Of a DNA stretch of 64,000 nt, positions 8,360-15,749 are shown in pieces (the first letter of the stretch is position 1; the number at the start of each line of letters is the position of its first letter). The stretch lies in NCBI RefSeq assembly GCF_003355455.1, contig NZ_CP031357.1:722501-786500 (forward strand). Direction: 5' to 3'. A program made the translations under genes and the position numbers. This DNA comes from Erythrobacter aureus (GTDB lineage: Bacteria > Pseudomonadota > Alphaproteobacteria > Sphingomonadales > Sphingomonadaceae). Under the pieces are notes generated by a model that saw nothing but the letters and a program-made list of their open reading frames with translations, made no database searches and had not been told where the DNA came from.

Positions 8360-11074
8360 ATGCGTTGCAAGAGCATTTTAATCGGAACCAGTGTGCTCGC
8401 GGTGGCGATCTCGAGCCCGGTCGCAGCGCAGGATGCTGCGGACGAAGCCGCGACCGAAGCGAGCGGCGCGGACATATCCGCCGAGCCCGCTGCATCCAAT
8501 GCTATTCTCGTAACCGGATCGAGAATTCGCCGTGCGGATATCGAAGGTGTTGGGCCGACGACCGTCGTTGGCGTGGAAGAAATGGAAAACACCGGCATCG
8601 TGAATGTCGAGACGCTTCTGCAGCGGCTTCCCGCCAATGCGGGCTTCGCCGGCAATCAGACCTCGGCCTACTGGACCGGCAATGGCTACGGCACCGCTCA
8701 GGTCAACCTGCGTGGTTTGGGCATCAAGCGCACGCTGGTGTTGCTCAATGGTCGACGCCTGGTCGCTGGCGGGACGGGTGCCAATTCCTCGCCCGACCTC
8801 AACATGATACCGGTCAACATGCTGGCTCGCACCGAGGTGCTCAAGGATGGCGCCTCCGCAGTCTATGGTGCGGACGCAATGGCGGGCGTCGTGAACATGA
8901 TTACCCGTACGGATTTCGAGGGTATCAGAGTCGGCGGGCGTTACGGCATCACCGAACAGGGCGACGGCGCAGATGCTTCCATTGATGTTCTGGCGGGCTG
9001 GCGTACGGACACTGCGGGAATCATGGTCGCGGCCAATTATCAGAACACCGATCCGGTCAGCATGTTCAGCCGGGCACCGTGTTCGCTTGCCGAAACAACG
9101 CCGGGCTCTCTTTCCTGCGTGAACAGTTCCTCCACCATCGGTGGGCGGGCCGTGCTTCCCAATGGCCAGCAGATCAACTTCAATCAGGTTTTGGGTGGCG
9201 ACGGGGACTTCTATGAACCCTACGATCCGGCCAAGCACAATTACAATTCCGCCCTTACGCTGAATGCGGTCAGTCCAATCGAGCGGTGGAGTATCGGTGT
9301 GTTCGGCGATGTCGAACTGGGTGACGCAGCCGAGGCCTTTGGCGAATTCCTCTATACCAAACGCAAAAGCAACCAGATCGCGACGCCGGGTACTCTGCGC
9401 AATCTGGCCATCCCGGCCAGCTTCCCCAGCAACCCTACGGGCGAGGATCTGGTCGTCATCCGGCGCCGTCTGGCGGAAGCCGGTCCCCGTCAGTTTTTCC
9501 AGGATTCCGAGACCTGGCAGGCAACCGGCGGGCTACGGGGCGATCTGTCCAACGCCTGGCACTGGGAAGCTGCCGTAAGCTGGGGAAAGAACACCGCCAT
9601 CGACGGTTCGACCAATGTCGCCAATCTCGAGCGGGTGGGGAATGCAATCGATCCCGCGACCTGCGGCTCTAACGGTATCCCTTGCGCCGACTTCTTGGGT
9701 TTCGGGGACCTTACCCCGGAAGTTCTCGACTACATTTTGTTCACGTCGCGAGACAGGGGCGGAAACGAACTCGTCAGCGCGACTCTGGATCTCACCGGGG
9801 ACCTCTTCACGCTTCCTGCCGGGGCGGTATCGTTTGCGACCGGTATAGCTTATCGTGAAGAAAAGGGCTGGCGGGATCCCGATCCCCTGACCGTCGCCGG
9901 TATCGCGAACACCAATCAACAGGACCCGATCTCCGGGAAAAGCAAGGCCAAGGAAGCCTATCTGGAATTGTCGGTTCCGGTCTTCTCAGGCGCTGCATTT
10001 GCGGAGGCCCTGACCGTCAATGGCGCGCTGCGGGTATCCGATTACGATCTCTTCGGTACGGACTGGAACTACAAGCTGGGTGCCGATTGGGAGGTGTTCG
10101 ATGGTTTGCGTTTTCGTACCACCTACGGGACAGGCTTTCGAATCCCCAATGTGCCGGAATTGTTCGGAGGCGTTTCCGAAGGCAATCTGACGACCACCGA
10201 TCCATGCAGCAATTACAGCACCAGCGGCAATGCGACGCTTATCGCGAATTGTCAGGCCACCGGCGTGCCGGCGGGATATGTCCAGCTCGGCAATACCATT
10301 CTGACCACGGTCGGGGGCAACCCGGATCTCCAGCCTGAAAGCTCAACGACCTGGACCATAGGTGCGGTCGTGCAGCCGAGAAATCAGATCCCGGGCCTTT
10401 CTCTGACGGTCGACTGGTTCGAGATCGATATCGAGGACGCAATCCGCGCCATTCCCGGTTCGACCAAGCTGGCAGTCTGCTACGCCAGCCCCAATCTGAG
10501 CAGCGAGTTTTGCGATGATTTCAAGCGAAGCACGCTGACCGGCGAAGTCACGGAGCTGTCCGCTCAGCCTATCAATACCGGCCTGGAGAAGATGAGCGGG
10601 CTCGACGTCGGCATGTTGTATAATCGATCAATCGGCTCGTTCGACGTATCCCTTAATTTGAACGTTACCTGGCTGAACGAATATACGGTCTACCCCTTCG
10701 AAGGCGGTGCTCCTATCCAGTTCGATGGCTTTATCGGTGGGGGTAATGGCGGTTATCCAGAGTGGCGTGGCTATGGCACTCTCACCATCGAAAACGGCCC
10801 GATCGGCGCAACCTGGTCCACTCAATGGATCGGTTCTGCCACCGATTTTAACGCCAGCCCCGGCGATATCGGCTATTCGACGCCGGACGTATTCTATCAC
10901 AATCTGCAGGTGCGTTTCGACGTGAATGACCGGACCAGCTTCCGCCTGGGGGTCGACAATCTCTTCGATCGTGATGCTCCCTATATCCAGAGCTTTACCG
11001 ACGCCAATACCGATACCATGACCTATGATCTCATGGGCCGCCGCTTCTATGTCGGTTTCCAGACCGGCTTCTGA
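8360..11074 (+). CDS. TonB-dependent outer-membrane receptor in the HutC-like locus
   Basis: A 904-residue protein counted from ATG 8360, which follows GGGAGGG. Its signal peptide ends near SSPVAAQD. It has a plug domain (ILVTGSRIRRADIEG, then VNLRGLGIKRTLVLLNGRR and EVLKDGASAVYGADAMAGVVNMI) and a long beta-barrel ending in aromatic GFQTGF. Such receptors import scarce substrates using TonB energy. It is followed 11 bases later by two PepSY genes and preceded by a HutC-like operator. Substrate unknown; histidine, urocanate or a histidine-containing metal chelate is an inference from the regulator. Confidence 0.93.
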   Translation: MRCKSILIGTSVLAVAISSPVAAQDAADEAATEASGADISAEPAASNAILVTGSRIRRADIEGVGPTTVVGVEEMENTGIVNVETLLQRLPANAGFAGNQTSAYWTGNGYGTAQVNLRGLGIKRTLVLLNGRRLVAGGTGANSSPDLNMIPVNMLARTEVLKDGASAVYGADAMAGVVNMITRTDFEGIRVGGRYGITEQGDGADASIDVLAGWRTDTAGIMVAANYQNTDPVSMFSRAPCSLAETTPGSLSCVNSSSTIGGRAVLPNGQQINFNQVLGGDGDFYEPYDPAKHNYNSALTLNAVSPIERWSIGVFGDVELGDAAEAFGEFLYTKRKSNQIATPGTLRNLAIPASFPSNPTGEDLVVIRRRLAEAGPRQFFQDSETWQATGGLRGDLSNAWHWEAAVSWGKNTAIDGSTNVANLERVGNAIDPATCGSNGIPCADFLGFGDLTPEVLDYILFTSRDRGGNELVSATLDLTGDLFTLPAGAVSFATGIAYREEKGWRDPDPLTVAGIANTNQQDPISGKSKAKEAYLELSVPVFSGAAFAEALTVNGALRVSDYDLFGTDWNYKLGADWEVFDGLRFRTTYGTGFRIPNVPELFGGVSEGNLTTTDPCSNYSTSGNATLIANCQATGVPAGYVQLGNTILTTVGGNPDLQPESSTTWTIGAVVQPRNQIPGLSLTVDWFEIDIEDAIRAIPGSTKLAVCYASPNLSSEFCDDFKRSTLTGEVTELSAQPINTGLEKMSGLDVGMLYNRSIGSFDVSLNLNVTWLNEYTVYPFEGGAPIQFDGFIGGGNGGYPEWRGYGTLTIENGPIGATWSTQWIGSATDFNASPGDIGYSTPDVFYHNLQVRFDVNDRTSFRLGVDNLFDRDAPYIQSFTDANTDTMTYDLMGRRFYVGFQTGF

Positions 11075-11085
11075 TCGGACCCACC

Positions 11086-11793
11086 ATGAAAATCAGATGG
11101 CCACTCTTCGTTCGGCGTTTCCACAAATGGCTGGCACTGATCATCGGGTTGCAGGTGGTATTTTGGACGGCGACCGGGTTTTACATGGTCGTCATCCATA
11201 TAGACCGGATCCACGGCGATCATTTGATCAAGTCGGCACCCGCACAGGTGTTGGATGTAGAACGGATGGTTTCACCCGAGGATGCGCTGCGTCGCTATCC
11301 GGGGGCTACGGAAATGCGGAGTTCGTCTCTGTTAGGCCGGACGGTGTGGGAAATCTCCGGGCCGTCAGGGATGAAGCTGGTGGATGCGGGGACGGGGGAA
11401 GTGCTTCGTCCCGTCACCCGCGACGAGGCTGCCGCGGTCGCTCGCGAAATCTATGCGTTCGACGAACCCATCCGTTCGGTCGAGCTTCTTACCAGCGCCC
11501 CGATGGAAATGCAGGGCCGCAAGCCACCCTACTGGCAGGTGGTATTCGACCGCTGGGACAGTCCCACCTTCTATATCTCGCCGGAATCCGGCGCACTCAT
11601 TTCACGTCGGCATTCGCTTTGGCGGATCTTCGACTTTGCCTGGATGCTGCACATCATGGACTATGACGAACGCAGCGACATCAACAATCCGCTCCTTCGG
11701 ATCAGCACCTGGCTCGCGGTTCTGATGGCGCTTACCGGCGCGTGGCTGCTGGTCTGGGCCTTCCCGAAACGTCGGAAAAAGAAGAAGCGCTGA
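11086..11793 (+). CDS. PepSY-domain membrane protein (first copy)
   Basis: A 235-residue protein with an N-terminal helix (residues about 14-37, LALIIGLQVVFWTATGFYMVV), a soluble PepSY-like middle and a C-terminal helix (about 204-226), ending in a strongly basic tail (KRRKKKKR). It keeps FVRRFHKWLALIIG and WMLHIMDY, histidine-containing motifs typical of PepSY-associated membrane proteins. Many of these assist TonB-linked uptake, possibly in periplasmic reduction of metal chelates. It lies between the TBDR and a second, related gene whose ATG overlaps its stop. Specific role unknown. Confidence 0.8.
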   Translation: MKIRWPLFVRRFHKWLALIIGLQVVFWTATGFYMVVIHIDRIHGDHLIKSAPAQVLDVERMVSPEDALRRYPGATEMRSSSLLGRTVWEISGPSGMKLVDAGTGEVLRPVTRDEAAAVAREIYAFDEPIRSVELLTSAPMEMQGRKPPYWQVVFDRWDSPTFYISPESGALISRRHSLWRIFDFAWMLHIMDYDERSDINNPLLRISTWLAVLMALTGAWLLVWAFPKRRKKKKR

Positions 11794-12524
11794 TGAAGAA
11801 AATCCGATTCTCGCCCCTGTTTTTTCGCCGGGTCCACAAATGGGTCGGCCTGATTCTCGGAATTCAGTTCATTCTGTGGGCTGTCAGCGGAGCCATGATG
11901 GCAACCATCGACATGGAGGCGATGAAAGCGCGTCCTGATGTCTCTCCAAATCAAATCCCCGCCGGTGATTTTGTCGATCCGGCAGAAATCGCTGATGAGC
12001 AGGTTACGGGGTTCGCGGTCCGTAGCATTGGCGACAGACCGATCTACGAAGTCTCCTACGATGATGGAATCCGCCTTTTCGATGCTCGCACGGGCAATGC
12101 GATAACGGTCGATCCGGCTTTCGTTCGCGCGCGCGCCGAGGAGATCGCTCCTGCGCGGATCAAGTCTATTACACGGATGGATCGCCCGAACCTTGAGGCA
12201 CGGGACTATGAGGGGGCCGTGTGGCGTGTCGATTTCGCGGATGCCGAAAATTCCTCCGCATATTTCTCGGCGGCCTCGGGTGAGCTTCTGACGATGCGCG
12301 GGGATACCTGGCGTTTGTGGGATTTCTTCTGGATGCTCCACAATATGGATTACCTGGATCGCTCCAGTTTCAATCATCCCCTGATCATAATAGTGGCGTT
12401 TGGAACGCTGTTTCTCTCGGGAACCGGATTTTACCTGCTCTTCAAATCTTTCACCAAACGCGATTTTTCCTGGATTGTCCGCAGGAAACCGCCGTCGAAA
12501 CGCGTATTGGCCAGTGATGATTAG
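11793..12524 (+). CDS. PepSY-domain membrane protein (second copy)
   Basis: A 243-residue protein with the same layout as the preceding gene: FFRRVHKWVGLILGIQFILW near residue 9, a soluble middle, WMLHNMDYLDRSSFNHPL, and a C-terminal helix. The shared motifs suggest tandem duplication. The ATG at 11793 overlaps the upstream TGA by one base, so translation is probably coupled. Together the pair may form an inner-membrane partner of the TBDR. Histidines in the two helix-flanking motifs could bind haem or metal; that is inference. Confidence 0.8.
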   Translation: MKKIRFSPLFFRRVHKWVGLILGIQFILWAVSGAMMATIDMEAMKARPDVSPNQIPAGDFVDPAEIADEQVTGFAVRSIGDRPIYEVSYDDGIRLFDARTGNAITVDPAFVRARAEEIAPARIKSITRMDRPNLEARDYEGAVWRVDFADAENSSAYFSAASGELLTMRGDTWRLWDFFWMLHNMDYLDRSSFNHPLIIIVAFGTLFLSGTGFYLLFKSFTKRDFSWIVRRKPPSKRVLASDD

Positions 12525-12743
12525 AGGCCGCCCGTATACCGCATAGGCACGAATCTAAGCGCCCATTAACGCCGTCGGGCGAAAATACGCTTGTACACGC
12601 CGAGACAGGCCGAGAAGAGGCACAGGGCGTTGCATTTTGTGCAAGGCGACCTTTCCATCACTGCGATGGAATTCCTCGCCCTATTCGACGAACTATCGAG
12701 GCGTCAGGGGGAAGCCCTTCTGACACCTCTCCCAAGCCTTTCC

Positions 12744-12776
12744 GCTGGAGGCGTCACGGCGTCTCCAGCAATTTTT
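12744..12776 (+). terminator. Rho-independent terminator of the TBDR-PepSY operon
   Basis: A 10-base-pair hairpin with one G-T pair (12744-12753 with 12760-12769, 6-base loop) followed by AATTTTT. It terminates rightward transcription about 220 bases after the second PepSY gene. It overlaps the last codons of the convergent LysR gene. Confidence 0.6.
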
Positions 12777-13671
12777 CGGGCAGTGTCGTCCCACCGTCCT
12801 TGCGCGTTTCTTCGGCGATCCACGCGCCGAAGCGTTGGACCGCGCGCGAATTGCCCGACACGGGCTTTGCTGCGATCGCATAGCTGAAGGGTGTGCGGAC
12901 GTACTCGCCAAACGGCCTGACCAGTCCCGACGCGTTTCCATAGAAGTTGATCATATCCTCGAGCACGAGCGCCAGTCCAAGGCCGCTTTGGGCGGCTGCG
13001 ACAAGCAGTGGCCCGTCATCGAACCTGTCGATGGTGAGATCGAAGTCCGCAGGCAACCCGACAGCAGCCATCCAGCTATCCAGTATGCGCGGCAGTTGGC
13101 GATGCACCAGCAGCGGTGTCCTTTTCAGCGTCTGTCTCAGCCCATCCAGAGGGTTCACCGTGCCTTCCTGAGCAACGATGAACGCACCCTGTGGGCGCAA
13201 GGGCTGGAACGACACTTTCTCCGCGCCCTCTTCGGCAAAGAATATGATCATATCGAGGCTGTCTCCGAGCTTTTCTACCGGAGAACCGGACGTATCCAGC
13301 CGGAGTTCTATGTCGGTGTTGGCTTTCCGGAAAAAGTCGAGACGCGGTATCAGCCATGCCGTGGCGAAGGATGTCGGAACGCCGACGACCAGCTCCATTT
13401 TTCGTGGTCCCTCGTGCCGCTCGAATACCGACATCATTTGATCGAAGGGCTGTTCGATCTCGGCCACCAGGCGCTTACCCTCCTGGTTGAGCCGATATTC
13501 ATTCCCCGTGCGGGTGAAGAGGGCGGTGCCAACGTGCCGTTCCAGCTTTTGAACGCGCCGGCTGAGGGCCGAAACGGATAAATTCAGCTCGTCCGAAGCC
13601 TTGCGCAGCGAACCGAAGCGCGCCGCCGTGAGAAAGGCTTCCAGAGAACCGGTTGGAGGGAGTCTGCGAAT
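12754..13671 (-). CDS. LysR-family transcriptional regulator (GcvA-like)
   Basis: A LysR protein of about 305 residues. Its N-terminal helix-turn-helix has LEAFLTAARFGSLRKASDELNLSVSALSRRVQKLER, of which LNLSVSALSRRVQ is the recognition part. It also has a periplasmic-binding-like effector domain with VGVPTSFATAWLIPRL. The frame continues to a TTG at 13725, but the conserved start lies near 13671, where GAGGAA stands six bases before an ATT codon. No ATG or GTG is nearby, so the start is uncertain. It is convergent with the PepSY operon. Target and ligand unknown. Confidence 0.85.
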   Translation of the reverse strand: MRRLPPTGSLEAFLTAARFGSLRKASDELNLSVSALSRRVQKLERHVGTALFTRTGNEYRLNQEGKRLVAEIEQPFDQMMSVFERHEGPRKMELVVGVPTSFATAWLIPRLDFFRKANTDIELRLDTSGSPVEKLGDSLDMIIFFAEEGAEKVSFQPLRPQGAFIVAQEGTVNPLDGLRQTLKRTPLLVHRQLPRILDSWMAAVGLPADFDLTIDRFDDGPLLVAAAQSGLGLALVLEDMINFYGNASGLVRPFGEYVRTPFSYAIAAKPVSGNSRAVQRFGAWIAEETRKDGGTTLPEKLLETP

Positions 13672-13882
13672 TGTAAATTCCTCGAAACCTCGCGCTACTA
13701 TGGACTGAATTGCTGCACTGCACAAATGACGATTTCTCGCCTAGTGGCGGCGCTGCGCTCATAAGATAAAAAATATCAGAGGCTTACCCCGTTGCGACGA
13801 TTGCAATGATACCTTGATGTCTTTGCGATGGCATGCCCGGATGCTTGGTTCATACTGCATCGCAGCAACAGCGGAGGTTAGC

Positions 13883-14221
13883 ATGCGGTTTTCCAAGAGA
13901 CATCTTGTCCTCTTCTCGGTACTGTCTTCGGCACCGCAAGTCGCCCATGCCGGGCAAGTCGCCCATGCCGGGGAGGTCGTCGAATTCGCGCTGACGAAGA
14001 ATGAATTGTCGACGTCCGAAAACCGGGAAGCCTTGCTCGACCGGATGACCAAATTCTCTATCGAACGGTGCAAGGACGGCTCCGGCTTCGCCGGTAAACC
14101 CGCAGTCAGGAAGTGTGCCGAAGATCTTAGGACTCAATTCGTGAAAGAGATCGATCATGAGGCTCTCACTCTGCTTGTGGAAATGAGGGCGCGCGATAGA
14201 TTTCGCTCGGCACGCCGGTAA
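13883..14221 (+). CDS. UrcA-like small secreted protein
   Basis: A 112-residue protein with a signal peptide (MRFSKRHLVLFSVLSSAPQVAHA) and a UrcA-type body: an N-terminal VEFALTKNELSTSENREALLDRM segment and two cysteines about 22 residues apart (ERCKDG ... RKCAED). UrcA proteins are small sphingomonad periplasmic proteins of unknown function. An 18-base tandem duplication at 13936-13971 repeats the signal-cleavage region as QVAHAG twice. The start was chosen at the signal peptide rather than at the upstream in-frame ATG 13814. Confidence 0.65.
   Translation: MRFSKRHLVLFSVLSSAPQVAHAGQVAHAGEVVEFALTKNELSTSENREALLDRMTKFSIERCKDGSGFAGKPAVRKCAEDLRTQFVKEIDHEALTLLVEMRARDRFRSARR
13936..13971 (+). repeat. 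Perfect 18-base tandem duplication
   Basis: Two adjacent identical copies of GCAAGTCGCCCATGCCGG, in frame inside the UrcA-like gene. They duplicate six residues at the expected signal-peptidase site. Confidence 0.9.
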
Positions 14222-14229
14222 CGGCAGCA

Positions 14230-14391
14230 CGAAAGAGCCCCGTCTTCGGATGCGAGAAGCGAGGCCAAGGCCAATTCACGCGGGCTTATGCCTTCGATCT
14301 TGTGCGCAACGGGCCGACGGCGGAAGTGTTTGAGCTTGTTGACGAAGCACTCGGCCAGGTTGCGCTGGCGATAGCGTGCAGGGTCGAGCAT
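14230..14391 (-). pseudogene. IS5-family transposase C-terminal remnant
   Basis: The leftward frame reads MLDPARYRQRNLAECFVNKL then KHFRRRPVAHKIEGISPREL, matching the C-terminal YRQRN-E-FNKLKHFRR signature of IS5-family DDE transposases. About 45 recognisable residues are left, without the upstream catalytic Asp residues, and the frame then runs into unrelated sequence. No terminal inverted repeats or target duplication were identified. It fills much of the roughly 315-base gap between the UrcA-like gene and the efflux operon; the remainder (14392-14536) shows nothing recognisable. Confidence 0.7.
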
Positions 14392-14536
14392 GCGTTGCTC
14401 CTTGCGGTGGTCTGGTGTGCGACTTCAGGTGTCTCCGATTGAAAGCCGATTTCCCGCACGTGATGCGGTGGACAGCTCTCGAACCGCTTGCGGAATGAGG
14501 CGCAGGGGAACTTACCGCTCCTCTTCAGTCAGCAAG

Positions 14537-15748
14537 CTATAATTCGTGGCTGTCGATGCGCAGCTTGGTGATCGCACGCATCGCTTCGCCCCTTGCTTCG
14601 GTTTCGCTTAGGAATGCATGGTGGACCATCCGTTCGCCCAGCAGCAGGTCGGTCAGATCGATTTCGCCGAGTTCATAGCCCTTCCGCAGTTTGCGTAACG
14701 CGGCAATCTGCGCTTCGACTGCTTCGCGTGAACGCCGCCAAGCCGCTGTCCGATACCGCGCCTCGACAAGGTCTGCATCGGCGGTTTCTTCGACATTGTA
14801 ACGTGCCAGACCTTCTTGCGCTCGCGCGGCTGAGGCAAGGGCCGCCGCCTCGCCTGCCAGTGCCCTGCGATGACCTCCGCCGAGCGGAATGGAGAAAACA
14901 AGCCCGGCGCCGGTTTCCGCGCCGCCGGATTCGGAAAACACTCTCACACCGACCGAAGGGTCGGCGAGCCGATCCTTGTCCATGCGATCGGCGATAGAGG
15001 CCCTCCGTTTTGCCTCGGCCCGGGCAGCACCGATCTCGTGGCTGTTAAGGACGACCAGATCGCGCAACTGGGAGAGGCGCGTATCCGAGATTTCGGGAGA
15101 AGGCAGATCGGGCGCTTCGATCGGAAGCGGAAGGCCCGGAAAATGCGCCTCCAGGCGAGCACGTGCCAAAGCTGTGCCGCCCTCCGAGCGGTCCAGTGCC
15201 ACCCGAGCCTCTGCGAGCGCGGCGCGCGCCAGATCGACATCCAGTCGAGCCGCATCGCGCAAGTGCATCCGCCGGGTTATGGCGGCAAGCGACTTCTCGT
15301 AATTCGCCACTGCCGTGCGATCGACTTTCGCCCGCGCGGATGCGGACAGCCAATCGAACCATTGTTCGGAAAGAAGCAGCGCGGCCTGGTGGCGAGCATC
15401 CTCCGCGAGGTTGCTGGCGGCCGCGATGCCATGTTGGCCGATTTGGCGATCGAGCCGTGCCTTTCCCGGCAATCGAAATGCGCGCGTCACTTGAGCATCG
15501 TATTCATCGAACTCGCCGCCGATATCGACGCTACGGCGGGTGTAGCTGCCCGACAGGGTGACTTCATGTGGCCCCCTGCGCAGACCTGCGGCCCGAGAGC
15601 GTGCCGCTTCGAGGCGGGCGCGAGCGGCGACGACCGAGGGATGATCGTCGAGCACCTGCTGTACCGTCGCTTCGTCGGGCAAACCAGTTTCGGCCGCGAG
15701 GGGCGAGACCAACAGGAATGTGGCCGCCATGGTCGTGATCGGGCGCAT
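14537..15748 (-). CDS. TolC-family outer-membrane factor of heavy-metal efflux (CzcC-like)
   Basis: A 403-residue protein counted from ATG 15748. It has a signal peptide (MRPITTMAATFLLVSPLAAE), followed by two outer-membrane-efflux repeats rich in coiled-coil helices (VQQVLDDHPSVVAARARLEA and LSQLRDLVVLNSHEIGAARA). CzcC/CusC proteins form the outer-membrane channel of tripartite metal pumps. The ATG lies one base after the stop of the RND gene, so it is the last gene of the efflux operon. An upstream in-frame start at 15808 would overlap the RND gene and lose the signal peptide. Confidence 0.88.
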   Translation of the reverse strand: MRPITTMAATFLLVSPLAAETGLPDEATVQQVLDDHPSVVAARARLEAARSRAAGLRRGPHEVTLSGSYTRRSVDIGGEFDEYDAQVTRAFRLPGKARLDRQIGQHGIAAASNLAEDARHQAALLLSEQWFDWLSASARAKVDRTAVANYEKSLAAITRRMHLRDAARLDVDLARAALAEARVALDRSEGGTALARARLEAHFPGLPLPIEAPDLPSPEISDTRLSQLRDLVVLNSHEIGAARAEAKRRASIADRMDKDRLADPSVGVRVFSESGGAETGAGLVFSIPLGGGHRRALAGEAAALASAARAQEGLARYNVEETADADLVEARYRTAAWRRSREAVEAQIAALRKLRKGYELGEIDLTDLLLGERMVHHAFLSETEARGEAMRAITKLRIDSHEL

Positions 15749-15749
15749 T

